Positions 46,212-56,662 are shown, numbered from the stretch's first letter. The stretch: DNA of 64,000 bases from Pseudomonas sp. ERMR1:02 (GCF_002277815.1 NZ_NKJI01000002.1:450574-514573), one strand, 5' to 3'. Made by a program: numbers and translations. Notes: generated by a model from the letters alone, not told the origin.

Positions 46212-47357
46212 GGGAATCCGTACCAAATGCAGTTTGCGCTCCGGGTCTACTGAAGCGTTGCGTCAGCACATGCATGGCCACACGCAGCGGATGGCACGGC
46301 GCACGTAGCCCTTCGCCGTCGGAATAGCCGAATAGTCCGGCGGGACAATAGCGGTCATCATCCCAACCCGGATAGTCGAGTATGGGATACCAACAGATAC
46401 CCTCGATCGGCACGCCACGCCGCATCGCCTGCTCGACCTGGTCGCTGATATAAGCAAGCCACGGTACGCGTTCATCAGCTTCGGCACCGGTTTCCGACAG
46501 GAGCATCGGCCGCTCGTAACGCTGGTAAACCTCGCTGAGCATGCCCGCCAACGGGCGGTAGTCACGGGCGCCCCGAGGTATTTTCGGGCCGTTGTGAAAC
46601 CATTGGTTATGCGGGTAGAAATTAACGCCGACAATGTCCAGGTAGGTTTCTTGTCCGCCCAGCCCCGGCCACTGTCTGCCGGTCAGCAGATCCCATGCGT
46701 CGAACTGGGACTGTCGGTAATTTTCGGCGGCATTGACCTGGTCGACACGGTGAGAACCGGCGATGACGTTAATCAATGGTTCGCCCTGAATAAACCGTGC
46801 TGACGGTACCTGTTCACGGATGGCCTCTATCGCCGCAATGCTCGCGCGTACCAACTGATGCTTGAGTTCGAGTCCACGTCCCTTGACTGATGGATTGAAA
46901 TACCCGACCGCCCCACCCGCCCAGCTCCAAAACGAAATTTCATTGAGGGCGAATAAAATGGATGTTCAATCCCCTCCTCTCGGATCAGCCTGGCAACGGC
47001 AGCGCAGAACTTTGCGAAACGCTCGACGAACGCCGGCCTCCATATATCAAGATCGTCAGGGTAACCGTAATGGCAAAGATCCCAGATCACTTGCAGATCA
47101 CAGGCCTGCGCGGCGCGCAGCATGGGCAGGAAACTGCTCCAGTCATAATGACCCGGACGCGTCTCGATCAAATGCCAACGTAGTCCATCTCTGATGCTGC
47201 GGATGCCCATTGCCGACATCTGCTGATAATCACGGGTCACCCAGCGCTCATGGCCTGTGGCATTTAACAAGTCGAGGCGCCGGCCATCATTGCGTCGGTG
47301 CGACGAACATTCGAAACCGGCTAGCAAAAAACTTTCGAAAATATCCTGCCTTTTCAT
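46201..47357 (-). pseudogene. Clan GH-A type glycosidase, one-base frameshift
   Basis: 385 residues when joined. The N-terminal frame (47357 to ~46925) has LLAGFECSSHRRNDGRRLD, then DYQQMSAMGIRSIRDGLRWH and VIWDLCHYGYPDDLDIW, typical of TIM-barrel GH1/GH5-like enzymes. At HPFYSP the frame breaks (CCCT-CAATG); restoring a base gives NEISFWSWAGG, with the acid/base Asn-Glu pair exactly at the break. The second frame (from ~46900) ends with the nucleophile region MLLSETGAE and GICWYPILDYPGW. The start overlaps the glf stop by 4 bases. It may trim or transfer sugars during glycan synthesis; substrate unknown. Confidence 0.82.
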
Positions 47358-48595
47358 GGCGCCGAAACCGGGCCTGCAGTTTTCACCCTGCTGCCATTGT
47401 TCGGCTCGGCTTCCCAGCCCGATACGTGTGCGTCGCTGGCAGCCTCGGCAATACGTTGGTAAAGGGCCAGTGCCTGGCCCACTACCTGATCCATGTTGTA
47501 ATACTTGTACGTCCCTAACCGGCCAACAAATGTGACATCCGATGTGCTTTCGGCCAGTGTCCGGTAGCGTTTGTACAACTCGGCGTTTTCCGGGCGAGGA
47601 ACAGGGTAATAGGGATCGCCATCCGAACAGGGAAATTCATAGCTGATGCTGGACAGTGGATGTGTCTGTCCGGTGAGATGCTTGTATTCGGTGATGCGCG
47701 TATACGGCACTGCTTCGTCGGGATAATTGACCACCGCCACGGGCTGAAACTGCGGCTGGTTAATTGTCTCGTGCTGAAATCGTAAAGACCGATAAGGAAG
47801 TTTGCCAAAGCAGTAATCGAAATACTCATCGATCGGCCCGCTGTAGACCAGGTGACCATAACGCACACAATGACGCACAGCCTTGAAATCGGTCACTAGC
47901 AGAATGTCGATGCGTGGGTGATCTAGCATGCGCTCGAACATGCGTGTATAGCCATCGCGCGGCATCATCTGAAAAGTATCGCTAAAGTAGCGGTCGTCAC
48001 TGTTGGTTCGGGTCGGCACACGAGAGGTGACGGATTTATCGAGCTCTGACGGATCGAGTCCCCACTGTTTTCTGGTGTAGCCTCGAAAAAACATTTCGTA
48101 GAGTTCACGACCCACCTGGCTGACAACAACGTCTTCCGACGTGCGGACAGTGGCCACCGGCTGCGCACGGCTGGCCAGGAAGTCAGCTGCTTGCGGTTCC
48201 GTCATGGTCAATCCATACAACGTGTTCAGCGTAGTCAGGTTGATAGGAATGGGTACGCAATGCTCATCGACTTGCGCCAGTACCCGATGCTCGTACGCAC
48301 GCCACTCAGTGAATCGCGAAAGGTATTGAACAATGCGCTCGGCGTTGGTGTGAAAGATATGTGGGCCATAACGATGAACCCACACACCCGCTTCATCCAT
48401 ATGATCAAAGGCGTTGCCGCCGATATGCTCGCGACGGTCGATCAGCAGCACGCGCTTGTCTAACCCTGCGCTTAGTCGTTCGGCCAACACGCTGCCGGCA
48501 AACCCGGCACCGACAATCAGGTAGTCGTAGAAAGGCGAAGCGCTGTCGCTATCCTGGGATGAACCGCCAGTGGCAGTCTCCAATGTTATCTGAGG
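47354..48595 (-). CDS. glf: UDP-galactopyranose mutase
   Basis: 413 residues from the ATG at 48595. FAD-binding N-terminus VGAGFAGSVLAERL, then REHIGGNAFDH, and the diagnostic VHRYGPHIFHTNAERI. Later GYTRKQWGLDPSEL and the conserved arginines in TRITEYKHLTGQ and FVGRLGTYKYYNMDQVV match the Glf family. The enzyme interconverts UDP-galactopyranose and UDP-galactofuranose in the cytoplasm. It overlaps the glycosyltransferase gene by 10 bases and the glycosidase gene by 4, so it is translated within one operon. Appears intact, unlike its neighbours. Confidence 0.95.
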   Translation of the reverse strand, partial: PQITLETATGGSSQDSDSASPFYDYLIVGAGFAGSVLAERLSAGLDKRVLLIDRREHIGGNAFDHMDEAGVWVHRYGPHIFHTNAERIVQYLSRFTEWRAYEHRVLAQVDEHCVPIPINLTTLNTLYGLTMTEPQAADFLASRAQPVATVRTSEDVVVSQVGRELYEMFFRGYTRKQWGLDPSELDKSVTSRVPTRTNSDDRYFSDTFQMMPRDGYTRMFERMLDHPRIDILLVTDFKAVRHCVRYGHLVYSGPIDEYFDYCFGKLPYRSLRFQHETINQPQFQPVAVVNYPDEAVPYTRITEYKHLTGQTHPLSSISYEFPCSDGDPYYPVPRPENAELYKRYRTLAESTSDVTFVGRLGTYKYYNMDQVVGQALALYQRIAEAASDAHVSGWEAEPNNGSRVKTAGPVSAP

Positions 48596-49760
48596 CATTC
48601 GATCTGCTCCTTCATAACGGCGCAGGTTTTGTCCCATGACATCCCGTCAAGCACGGCATCGACACGCCGGGTAAAGGCAGCAGAGTCATGACTGCGATCG
48701 AGATTGCCTTGAATGGCGGCAATAAACTCATCGATCGATGAAGCGATCGCCACCACACCTGCGTGGCCATATACCCGAACCACATCAACGATGGGCGAAG
48801 AAACCACGGGGCACCCGCCCGCCAAATATTCGGGAGTCTTAGTGGGACTGATGAAGCGCGTCGATTCGTTGAGGGCGAAGGGCATCAAGGCGACGTCCCA
48901 ACCTGCGAGATAAGCAGGCAGCTGTGAATAGTCCTTACAACCCAAGTAGTGGATGTTGGGATAGCGTGGCAGAGCTGCCGGATCGATTTTGACCACAGGG
49001 CCGATCAGAACAATTTGCCATTCAGGGCGCTGGCGCGCCACCTCGCTGACCAGCGCTACGTCAAAACGCTCATCGATTACGCCGAAAAATCCAAGACGGG
49101 GGTGCGCAATCGCAACCTGATCCAACGGCTGCGGCAGTGGTTGCCGCGCGGCAGCAAAATGGTTGAGGTCAACGCTGCTGGGAACTGCATGCGCGTTGTC
49201 ATGGAGCTTGCTCTTGGCCTCCCAGAGGCTGAAGCCCCCGTAAAGACGACGTCAGCCCGATGCATCAATTGTTGCTCCTTCTCCACCAACTCCTTGGGTG
49301 CCCCCTTGAACGCGGACAGTTCATCCATGCAATCAAAGATGGTGACTTGTCCTTCAAGGTGCGAGGTGAAGTCCAGACTCATAGGGGTGAAATACCAGAG
49401 CAATAATTGCGAGGGCGCATGCATCGCCAGGTATGCATCCAGCAGCTCTCGCTGAGCAGCGATGGTTTGGGTTTGTTCGAGGCCTGCCGGAAGACGAGGC
49501 ACCAGCACCGTCACACCCTCCGTGGGTTGGATCTGCTCCAGCCAAGGGTAGTCAATGTCGTCGTGCAATGGCTCCTCAAAAAAAAGCACATCATAGTCTT
49601 TGGCCAAGCGCGACATCACTTGCTGCGGTCTTTGATAAACGAAACCCCAGCGCAAATGCGACAGGCATAACAGCGTAGGACGAACGGATTGAGCGGCTTT
49701 TTTGTTAGCGTTCAGAAAGGCGGGGGTCAACTGCGAGTCGGGTTGCTCTACAAGGTTCAT
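48586..49760 (-). pseudogene. Glycosyltransferase (GT-B type), one-base frameshift
   Basis: 391 residues when joined, from the ATG at 49760 (SD GAGGGAAAG). N-terminal frame: LLCLSHLRWGFVYQRPQQVM, then DVLFFEEPLHDDIDYPW, and QVTIFDCMDELSAF. At VVFTG the GGGGG run appears short by one G (~49232); the other frame continues FSLWEAKSKLHDNAHAVPSS, then HPRLGFFGVIDERFD and a GT4-like donor site FISPTKTPEYLAGGCPVVSS. A galactofuranosyl- or other hexosyltransferase is likely because the next gene is glf; specificity is inference. First gene of the operon. Confidence 0.85.
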
Positions 49761-50041
49761 GTGCTTTCCCTCGGTCATTATCGGTAAGAAATCCGAAGCG
49801 CAGTAACAACCTGGCTTCAACACCAACTCATGCTTTCGAAGAGCGACCCGGTGATCCGATACCACGTTCTGCGCGCTTCTAGGGTGTTGGAGGAGCTGTT
49901 GCTCAAATCCGTTCAAAGACGTTTGATCCCAAGTCGATGAAGTGCATTACCGGTCGTGCAAATTCCCTGAACTACTCATCGCCTGTGACCCTATAAAAAG
50001 GAAGCGGCGCAATTTTGCTCGGCTTGGGATGAGGGCGCATC

Positions 50042-51070
50042 ATGATCTTGGTGACCGGAGGTGCGGGGTATATCGGGGCGCATATCTGCGTCGAACTGCT
50101 GCGCGATGGCAGCGACGTTTTAATACTGGACAATCTCTGCAACAGCTCGCGCACAACCATCGAGCGGATTACCGTACTGGGAGGTATTCGCCCAGGCTTC
50201 ATCACAGGAGATATGCGCAATCGCGCGCTCCTGGAACGTATATTCGATGATTACCCGATTGATGCTGTCGTCCACTGCGCCGGGCTGAAAGCCGTTGGCG
50301 AAAGTGTGCGCGAGCCATTGCGATACTTTGAGACAAACGTCAGCGGCAGCGTGAACTTATGCCAAGCGATGGCCGATGCCGGCGTCAACACCTTGTTATT
50401 CAGCTCTTCGGCCACCGTTTATGGTGAATGCGTACAGATGCCAATAGACGAATCTTGCGCCTACGGGCAACCCACCAATCCGTACGGCCATTCCAAACTA
50501 ATGGCGGAAAATGTCATGACCAGCATCGCCCGATCAGACCCGCGCTGGTCGGTGGGCTTGTTGCGCTATTTCAATCCGATCGGCGCGCATCCTTCGGGGC
50601 GGCTAGGTGAAGCGCCCACTACGGCGCCGAACAATCTACTGCCTTATTTGTTGCAAGTGGCTAATAAGGAGCGTGAGGATTTAAATGTTTTCGGTACCGA
50701 TTATCCGACACCCGACGGCACCGGTGTGCGGGATTACATTCACGTAATGGATCTGGCCGAAGGGCATCTGAAGGCACTGGATTACCTGCAGCGCAAATCG
50801 GGCGTGCACATTTGGAACCTGGGGACAGGTCGTGGTTACTCTGTGCTTGAAGTGGTTAGTGCATTCGAGCGTATTTCAGGAGTACCTATAGCGCTAAAAA
50901 ACAGTCCACGTCGTAGCGGCGACATCGCTCAATGCTGGGCCGATCCGAGTAAGGCAGAGCGTGAGTTAGGTTGGCGCGCAGACAGAAATCTGGACGATAT
51001 GCTGAGAGATGCATGGCGTTGGCAATGCCAGAATCCCCACGGTTATGAAACGGATAAGCTGGACAGTTGA
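50042..51070 (+). CDS. galE: UDP-glucose 4-epimerase
   Basis: 342 residues; short-chain dehydrogenase fold with NAD motif TGGAGYIG (5-12), LDNLCNSS, SSSATVYGE and the catalytic YGHSK (Tyr-x-x-x-Lys, ~148-152). LLRYFNPIGAHPSGRLGE and GVRDYIHVMDLAEGH are GalE hallmarks. It converts UDP-glucose to UDP-galactose, the substrate of the adjacent Glf. It diverges from the glycosyltransferase-glf operon with 280 bases between starts, so it supplies precursor under a shared control region. Intact. Confidence 0.95.
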   Translation: MILVTGGAGYIGAHICVELLRDGSDVLILDNLCNSSRTTIERITVLGGIRPGFITGDMRNRALLERIFDDYPIDAVVHCAGLKAVGESVREPLRYFETNVSGSVNLCQAMADAGVNTLLFSSSATVYGECVQMPIDESCAYGQPTNPYGHSKLMAENVMTSIARSDPRWSVGLLRYFNPIGAHPSGRLGEAPTTAPNNLLPYLLQVANKEREDLNVFGTDYPTPDGTGVRDYIHVMDLAEGHLKALDYLQRKSGVHIWNLGTGRGYSVLEVVSAFERISGVPIALKNSPRRSGDIAQCWADPSKAERELGWRADRNLDDMLRDAWRWQCQNPHGYETDKLDS

Positions 51071-51396
51071 TCGACTGATGGTTTCTCGCCGCATTCTTGA
51101 GCGACTTGGTCAATGTCGATCAATGACCGATAGATATCTGGATCATCTGTTGGGCTGTAAGTGATACCGCTGACGGTACGCCCGGTTTCTATCAGTTCGA
51201 AATGCTGCCCATCAGGCAGTTTCAGCGTTAGCCCTACGCTTCTGTCGATGACTCCAGGTGGACTTAAGACGAGGTTCGCTCCGTCTGCGTCCCGATAAAC
51301 CTTACCGTCGTAGGAAGTTTCGTACCCCCCATCCAATGTGTTGTGTAGTGGAAAATGGATCGCCCGATTGTCCTCCACAAATCCAAGGCGCCACAT
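51043..51396 (-). CDS. Hypothetical protein overlapping the galE 3' end
   Basis: 117 residues, convergent with galE and overlapping its last 28 bases. The sequence reads like a real beta-rich domain (NTLDGGYETSYDGKVYRD, LTLKLPDGQHFELIETGR, then PSVDQLSSLSVS), but the N-terminus may lie upstream in another frame. No family recognised. Confidence 0.5.
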   Translation of the reverse strand: MWRLGFVEDNRAIHFPLHNTLDGGYETSYDGKVYRDADGANLVLSPPGVIDRSVGLTLKLPDGQHFELIETGRTVSGITYSPTDDPDIYRSLIDIDQVAQECGEKPSVDQLSSLSVS

Positions 51397-51738
51397 TTCA
51401 CGACGTTGTAGGCTGACGCATCCACTTGCTGCCCGAGAGAATTAACCTGAGACAACAACTGCGCCGCGACAGGTAATCGACAAGGGCTCTTCAGCCCGAG
51501 GATCGTTTCGCACGCCGCTTTTTCTTCCCGTTGATGGAGGACACTCTGCTACGGATGGCTCAAAAATTTTGAACGACAACCGCACTCTTTTATCTCAATA
51601 GTGAGCATGTCACGGCCATTGGCATGCTGTAGCGGTAATCTTTTGCAAATTTTTGCTCGTCAACTTGCTTCAGATAGTCAACTCATCGTACGCCTGCCGG
51701 CGTGCAATTTTCTTCCCATTTTAAAGTGAGGAATTGCC
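51397..51738. other. Gap, possible scrap of IS66 tnpC
   Basis: About 340 bases without a gene. One minus-strand frame (51400-51470) reads AAQLLSQVNSLGQQVDAS, faintly like the IS66 TnpC N-terminus, but it is too short to call. Confidence 0.3.
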
Positions 51739-51891
51739 ATGATTTCGATTCGAAGAAATTTCAGCGCTGAGTACCCCTCGGACTTCTCACGTTTGTTCAT
51801 GGTCACGGCGGATTCGTTCGAGCGGGACGCTCAGCGTCTGTCGAAACACGTGCTGCTCGCCTTACTAAAATTCCCGACTCCGCGCATATAG
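51739..51891 (+). CDS. Possible 50-residue protein
   Basis: ATG at 51739 with GTGAGG seven bases upstream; the product is basic (SIRRNFSAEYPSDFSRLFMV ... LLALLKFPTPRI). No homology recognised. Could be a small real gene or chance; the ribosome site and clean stop make it worth keeping. Confidence 0.3.
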   Translation: MISIRRNFSAEYPSDFSRLFMVTADSFERDAQRLSKHVLLALLKFPTPRI

Positions 51892-51950
51892 ATAACGGCT
51901 CTTGACCATTCAAATAGCGGGGTGACCAGTGTACCCACTTCAGAAATCCG

Positions 51951-51976
51951 AAAAAAAGCCCGCGCATGGCGCGGGC
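51951..51976 (-). terminator. Rho-independent terminator for the 52111-52867 operon
   Basis: GCCCGCGC/GCGCGGGC with a 3-base loop; on the minus strand it is followed by TTTTTTT. It lies 135 bases after the stop of the 52111 gene and fits that operon. Confidence 0.85.
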
Positions 51977-52110
51977 AACGGGAGGTTTGCATGAGCGGCT
52001 CGTCCGGCGACGACGGCCTATTATTGAGAGCCAGTGTGGACAGCTGTAGTTCGATTTTTTTACAAAAGCCCTGTCGGAAGTGCGCTTCCGACAATTAAGG
52101 TTTTCCGGCG

Positions 52111-52440
52111 CTAGGTGCCCTCGCCTACACCCGCAACAGATTGCGCGTATAAAACCGTTGCCTTCTCGATGAGCGCTCTTCGTTCTTCAGGGCTGATAAT
52201 TCCGTCTTCTTCAAAATCATCCGCGAGCCGCAGCAGCGCCTCATACTGCTCTTCGGCGTCCATCCGAATTTCGGCTTGGTTGAACAATCTTTCCCACGCC
52301 ATCAATGCTTGGCTTTTACGATGGTCGTTCATGACAAAGGCCATTGAGGTGTATGCCTCGATAGATACCTGCGGATTCTGTGAAGTCCGAAGAAGAGGAT
52401 AATCGGTAAAGGAGGTGTTTAGGAGGTGACTACTTTTCAT
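52111..52440 (-). CDS. Hypothetical protein
   Basis: 109 residues, acidic and helical (KSQALMAWERLFNQAEIRMD, then EEQYEALLRLADDFEEDG). It overlaps the upstream minus-strand gene by 11 bases, so they form an operon ended by the stem-loop at 51951-51976. No family recognised. Confidence 0.55.
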   Translation of the reverse strand: MKSSHLLNTSFTDYPLLRTSQNPQVSIEAYTSMAFVMNDHRKSQALMAWERLFNQAEIRMDAEEQYEALLRLADDFEEDGIISPEERRALIEKATVLYAQSVAGVGEGT

Positions 52441-52867
52441 CTATGCCTTTGTTTAGTGCCGCCTCGGTTGCCACACGACGAGCGCGCCCAACTCCCCAAG
52501 CGAGGGCCCGAGTCATTGATTCGCCAGGGCGGCAATCACAGATTTCTTCAAAAATGTGCATGCCGCTGGTTGCGTAAACTCCGATGAACATTTGAGTGCT
52601 ACCCGCGCTGGAAAGCCTTACTTGCACATCTATGGTCGTTCCATCTTCGAGCATTTCATCATGCGTTCTGCAGTGCAGCGCCGGATCTGCCCATGCCCGA
52701 TATCGTTCGCCCCGTTGTCTCATGCGCGCCTCTACATTTTTGTTCGTCGTTTGAATATAGCCGCGCGAACACTCTTTTGTCGGGCGCCCATTGTTCGCTA
52801 CGACAGTTACCGACGAAGCGTGAGCATCACGAAGCCCATCCAATAGATTCTCTCGTGGGGATGCCAT
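52430..52867 (-). CDS. Hypothetical protein
   Basis: 145 residues. A basic N-terminal part (TTNKNVEARMRQRGERYRAW) and a beta-rich centre (GTTIDVQVRLSSAGSTQMFI, then GVYATSGMHIFEE), ending with a helix ALAWGVGRARRVATEAALN. It heads a two-gene operon. The 490 bases upstream (52868-53366) show no gene and should hold its promoter. Function unknown. Confidence 0.55.
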   Translation of the reverse strand: MASPRENLLDGLRDAHASSVTVVANNGRPTKECSRGYIQTTNKNVEARMRQRGERYRAWADPALHCRTHDEMLEDGTTIDVQVRLSSAGSTQMFIGVYATSGMHIFEEICDCRPGESMTRALAWGVGRARRVATEAALNKGIDEK

Positions 52868-53366
52868 GTCACTGTCCTCATGGGTGAAGGTAATTAATAG
52901 AAATTCGACTTTGCAGCGGGTTCAGTCAATTTGACCAAGGCCTTTAATCCGAGCGCGCAGGGATGTGAGCGTTCAGCAGCTCAAATTTCAGCCCATTCCA
53001 ATATTGCGGATTTGCGCCGCCTCACCTCGCTGAGCCCATACCGTTCGGCTTGAGACTGGGACACCACTTTCAGAGGCTCCCGTCCGAGACAAGCCTTCAT
53101 GCTATGTACTTTAGAAATTCGTCCCTTAGGAGAACAAAGTTTTCAGCCCACTCGTTGCGAATGCACAGTCGATCCGGGATCCGCTCTGACGGTACGATTT
53201 TTCCACGACACGTCGAATAGTCAGTGATCCAGTTCCCAGGTTGAACGATCAGCGACATGAGGTTGACGGCCACTTAAACCGACGCCAAATGCTACGCTTG
53301 ATTTATCCGAAATGAGATGAAGCGCCTTCCATCGAAACCTCACTACTCAGACATTTGAGAGTCGCC

Positions 53367-53807
53367 ATGAAGCGGATCCTGATCGGCGTTATCACCCTTG
53401 CGACAATCGGTACGACGACCTATGGACTACTCCAATGGAGAGCTGTCGAAAAGCAAAATCAAGACGTTTTGTGTGGTGACGCTAAGCACACATTAGAAGA
53501 AGTGGAAATTCGCGCGCGCGCGTTGGCTGCCGGGATGACCGTAGATGCATACGCTAAAGCTGAAGAAGAGGAAGTGGCAAAACTAATCCGTGCTCTCGAA
53601 GGTGCGTCAAGCGACGCGGATGTTGATTCGGTCATGGAGAGTCACGCTTACTCCATAAAAACGGAGAACGCCGCTGTTGAGGCACAGGTGGACGCTAAAG
53701 GCGATCAATCATTCCTCGAACAACGATTAATCAAACAACGGATACCTGTCGAGGTTAAACAACAACTCAAACGCGCCGCGAAGGCAGTCAGTCTCATTTG
53801 TAGCTAG
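53367..53807 (+). CDS. Hypothetical protein with N-terminal signal anchor
   Basis: 146 residues from the ATG at 53367. Residues 1-22 (MKRILIGVITLATIGTTTYG) form a basic-then-hydrophobic export signal or membrane anchor with no clear cleavage or lipobox site. The rest is highly charged helix (LEEVEIRARALAAGMTVDAY, EEEEVAKLIRALEG). Likely periplasmic and attached to the inner membrane. Its end overlaps by 4 bases a convergent broken gene. Unknown function. Confidence 0.6.
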   Translation: MKRILIGVITLATIGTTTYGLLQWRAVEKQNQDVLCGDAKHTLEEVEIRARALAAGMTVDAYAKAEEEEVAKLIRALEGASSDADVDSVMESHAYSIKTENAAVEAQVDAKGDQSFLEQRLIKQRIPVEVKQQLKRAAKAVSLICS

Positions 53808-54195
53808 CTCTCAGCGATAACAAGCCCTTCGCTGAAAGGTGTCCAACTCAGATTTCCCATCTTAGCCAAATCGGCATAGGGGACGACCTTAAAGGCCGCT
53901 CCTTCCACACCACTCGGCATGTAAGTCCGAACCGGGCGGTTCGAGAGAATGAGGTTATTGAGAAACGCACTAATCCCAGCCTGTCGAACCACGCAATATA
54001 AGCACGCGATTCAGCGAAGTTCACGACGGCCCTTCCGCCGTCTGCTAATGCCCCGCACCTTACATGCATAGGCTCGGAGGTATTGTTCCTCCAGTTGACA
54101 GTTAAACCGGTTTCACCCTCTTTTTCTCGTTTGTCGCTCCAATACTCGACCAACTCACCCGTACGATCAGGGATTCGTGTTGTCTCACTGAGCAC
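53804..54195 (-). pseudogene. Hypothetical gene, one-base frameshift
   Basis: Joined length 130 residues. The first frame (MLSETTRIPDRTGELVEYWS, ...VHRCGALADGGRAVVNFAES-like strands) runs to AYIAWFD; the second continues RQAGISAFLNNLILSNRPV, then RTYMPSGVEGAAFKVVPYAD and stops at 53804. The break is near 53988, one base short. No family recognised. It converges with the 53367 gene. Confidence 0.5.
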
Positions 54196-54687
54196 AATAC
54201 AACGAGTGGTACCAACGTATTCTTCAATTAGCTAGAGCGTGTCTCCGAGTAACCGGGCAACCTCCAGAACCAAAGTCTTCGCAGCCATTGCCTGACCGAG
54301 AAACACATCGTCCCATTCAGCCCTCACGAAGTCTGAAGCCTACCAGCTATGCGCTAACGTGGATCGCACAACAGGCATGATCTTCCTTCTGTTCGCAGCT
54401 CGGTTGGCTCTCCGCAAGCGGTGAATGAGTCATTCCCTGTTTTCAAGTCAGCTTCCCCATAAATGGGGTATTTAACCCATGTCCTCGATCAACCGATTAC
54501 CAGCGAATTAGCCACAGAATCAGACTGCACCGCCTCAAGCGCGACGCAATCTCAATTTCGGTCATCGCAACCAGGAATAGGAAGCTCCAAATTCTGGCAT
54601 AAAGAATGCTGTGCTCCGCTCTACGCACCACTGAGCGGTTGACGCTGCTACAACAGCATTTAGCAGCACACGCACGGGGCATTTGCT
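54196..54687. other. Gap, possible small-gene relic
   Basis: 490 bases before the histidine kinase. A minus-strand frame at ~54233-54335 reads AEWDDVFLGQAMAAKTLVLE then VARLLGDTL and a stop, and another short frame starts MTHSPLAESQPSCEQKEDH at ~54433; together they resemble a decayed small gene. Not enough to call. Confidence 0.3.
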
Positions 54688-56135
54688 ATGCTCATAACCG
54701 CTGCATTGTTCAAGCGCCTGCGCCGGAGAACGGCTGATTCGATTGCGCCCACCAAGCAATTCAACCTACTACGATGGTTTTCAATCGTCAGTTTCCTTCT
54801 CATTAGCGTGATTGCTTTTGGGCTCGGCTCTTTGTCAACACGGTTCCTGGCAACGGAAAGTCTTGAGCGCGATGCCCTGATGTCAGCGCAATTCATCCAG
54901 ACCATCGCGAAAGGTGAGATTCGTCACCATGGACTGACCGGAATGCAGCCCGCCGATACTGCGGCACTCACTGAAAACGGGACGGTGTCGGAGGAAATGT
55001 CGAAAAACAGGCAACGTTTGACTTCCGAGTTTCTGGATTACCTTTCGCGCCTGCCCGACTCGCTCCTGGTCAACATCTTTTCCCCACTTCGGACGGTGGT
55101 CTGGTCTACCAACCCGCAGCTAATCGGAAAGAAAATTCTGAATGATGAGCTTGAGGAGGCATTCAGCGCCAAAGACCGGGTCTCCACCAAGTACAACGAA
55201 GTGGATGCTGACCGGATAGAACAGAAATTTTTTCGCTCTCCCAAAATATTTTTCATCGAGAGCTACATCCCTCTCGTGGATGACCAGGGGAACATCCTGG
55301 CGGTGTTGACATATAGGGAGCCGCTCGACCTGATTGCACGCCTTAATCGCGGACACTGGATCATCTGGTTGTCCACAATGGGCGGTCTAGCTCTTTATTT
55401 CGGGGTCTACTGGATTGCACGACGAGCATCGATCTCGCTGGCATCACAAGAGGCCCAGCTCGTTGCCAACAAGACGTATGTTGGCTTAGGCGAAATGTCC
55501 ACTGCGGTCGCTCATTGCATGCGCAACCCGCTCGCCTGCATCCGCTCAAGTGCAGAACTGGCGAAAGACATGGATGGCCAACCCGCGAAGAAAAACATCG
55601 ATGATATTGTCACTCAAGTAGATCGGATGTCGCGGTGGGTGAATGAATTGCTCCTGTGTTTGAGTCCGATCCGAGGAGTGGCAGAACTGGTCGAGCCGAC
55701 GGAAATTATACTGGCCACACTTAACAGCTTCAGTGCACAACTGAGCCAGTCAAAAATCCAGATCGAGTTCAAGAATGTACCCATCCACGGATAATCAGTA
55801 ATTCGCTTTTGCTTTCTCAGATTCTGAATAGCATCGTTTCCAATGCCATGGAGGCGATGCCGGCAGGAGGAAAACTGACCATTCAGGCTAGCGTAGATGA
55901 AGACCAGCAGTGGCTTGATCTGATCATTGGCGACACCGGGAGGGCAGCGTTACGGCAGCAAGAAATGATGGCTTTCAAATCCTTCTACACCAATAGGCAT
56001 GGCAGGTTAGGCATCGGATTGATCATGGTGAAGCAGATCATGGAAAGTTTTGGTGGAGAAGCCAGCCTCACCAGCAACGAGCAGCAGGGAACATCAGTGC
56101 ACTTGCGTTTCAGGTGTTTGAGCAAACCTTGGTGA
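54688..56135 (+). pseudogene. Sensor histidine kinase, one-base frameshift
   Basis: 482 residues when joined. A TM helix near residues 28-50 (WFSIVSFLLISVIAFGLGSL), a periplasmic sensor, a second TM near 225-245, then the phosphoacceptor helix VAHCMRNPLACIRSSAELA with His in the H-box. The first frame stops at 55794 (VPIHG); the other frame carries the ATPase domain: N-box LNSIVSNAMEAM, IIGDTG, and LGIGLIMVKQIMESFGGEAS. One base is missing near 55790. No response regulator is adjacent. In this form it would make a receptor without a kinase domain. Confidence 0.85.
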
Positions 56136-56173
56136 GGCTAGAATGCCGGATGCATAGACCTCATGGACGCGCG

Positions 56174-56662
56174 ATGATATCGCAACACAGGCTAGTGAAG
56201 GCTGATGACATCAAATCTATCTGTAGCTTTCCCCTGAACGCTCAGGAACTGTTCTATATGTTCCCGAAAGCTCAATACCCTCTGACTGAAACTCAGCTGT
56301 CCAACGCTATCGCTCAACGATTCGACTCGACGGTTGTCGAGACGGGGAATAGCGTCGTCGGCTTTGCTAACTTTTATCGGGCTGAAACGGGTGGAGTTTG
56401 CTGTATCGGCAATGTCATCGCTGCCCAAGAGGCACGAGGTAAAGGTGTGGCGACCTTCATCGTGGAGACGAAGACAGCTCTGGCGTTCGACCGCTATGAC
56501 GCCACAGAGGTGCGGATCTCCTGCTTCAATGAAAATACAGCAGGCCTGCTGCTTTACCCAAAACTAGGTTTCTTGCCCTTCGCTGTCGAAGAGAGAATTT
56601 CTCAGGATAGTCGTAGATCAGCACTCATCCATATGACCCGCAGCAGAGTGGGCCGACCATAA
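56174..56662 (+). CDS. GNAT family N-acetyltransferase
   Basis: 162 residues from the ATG at 56174. Motif A: NVIAAQEARGKGVATFIVET (Q/R-x-x-G-x-G/A as RGKGVA), followed by ISCFNENTAGLLLYPKLGF, the classic N-x-x-A/G...Y-x-x-L-G-F ending. Substrate unknown. It follows the histidine kinase by 38 bases on the same strand. Intact. Confidence 0.82.
   Translation: MISQHRLVKADDIKSICSFPLNAQELFYMFPKAQYPLTETQLSNAIAQRFDSTVVETGNSVVGFANFYRAETGGVCCIGNVIAAQEARGKGVATFIVETKTALAFDRYDATEVRISCFNENTAGLLLYPKLGFLPFAVEERISQDSRRSALIHMTRSRVGRP

Noticed and set aside
50428..50610. 60-residue ORF inside galE
   Set aside because: Out-of-frame shadow of a clearly intact gene.
51400..51470. IS66 TnpC N-terminal scrap (AAQLLSQVNSLGQQVD)
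   Set aside because: Only ~18 residues and no second conserved block; mentioned only in the gap entry.
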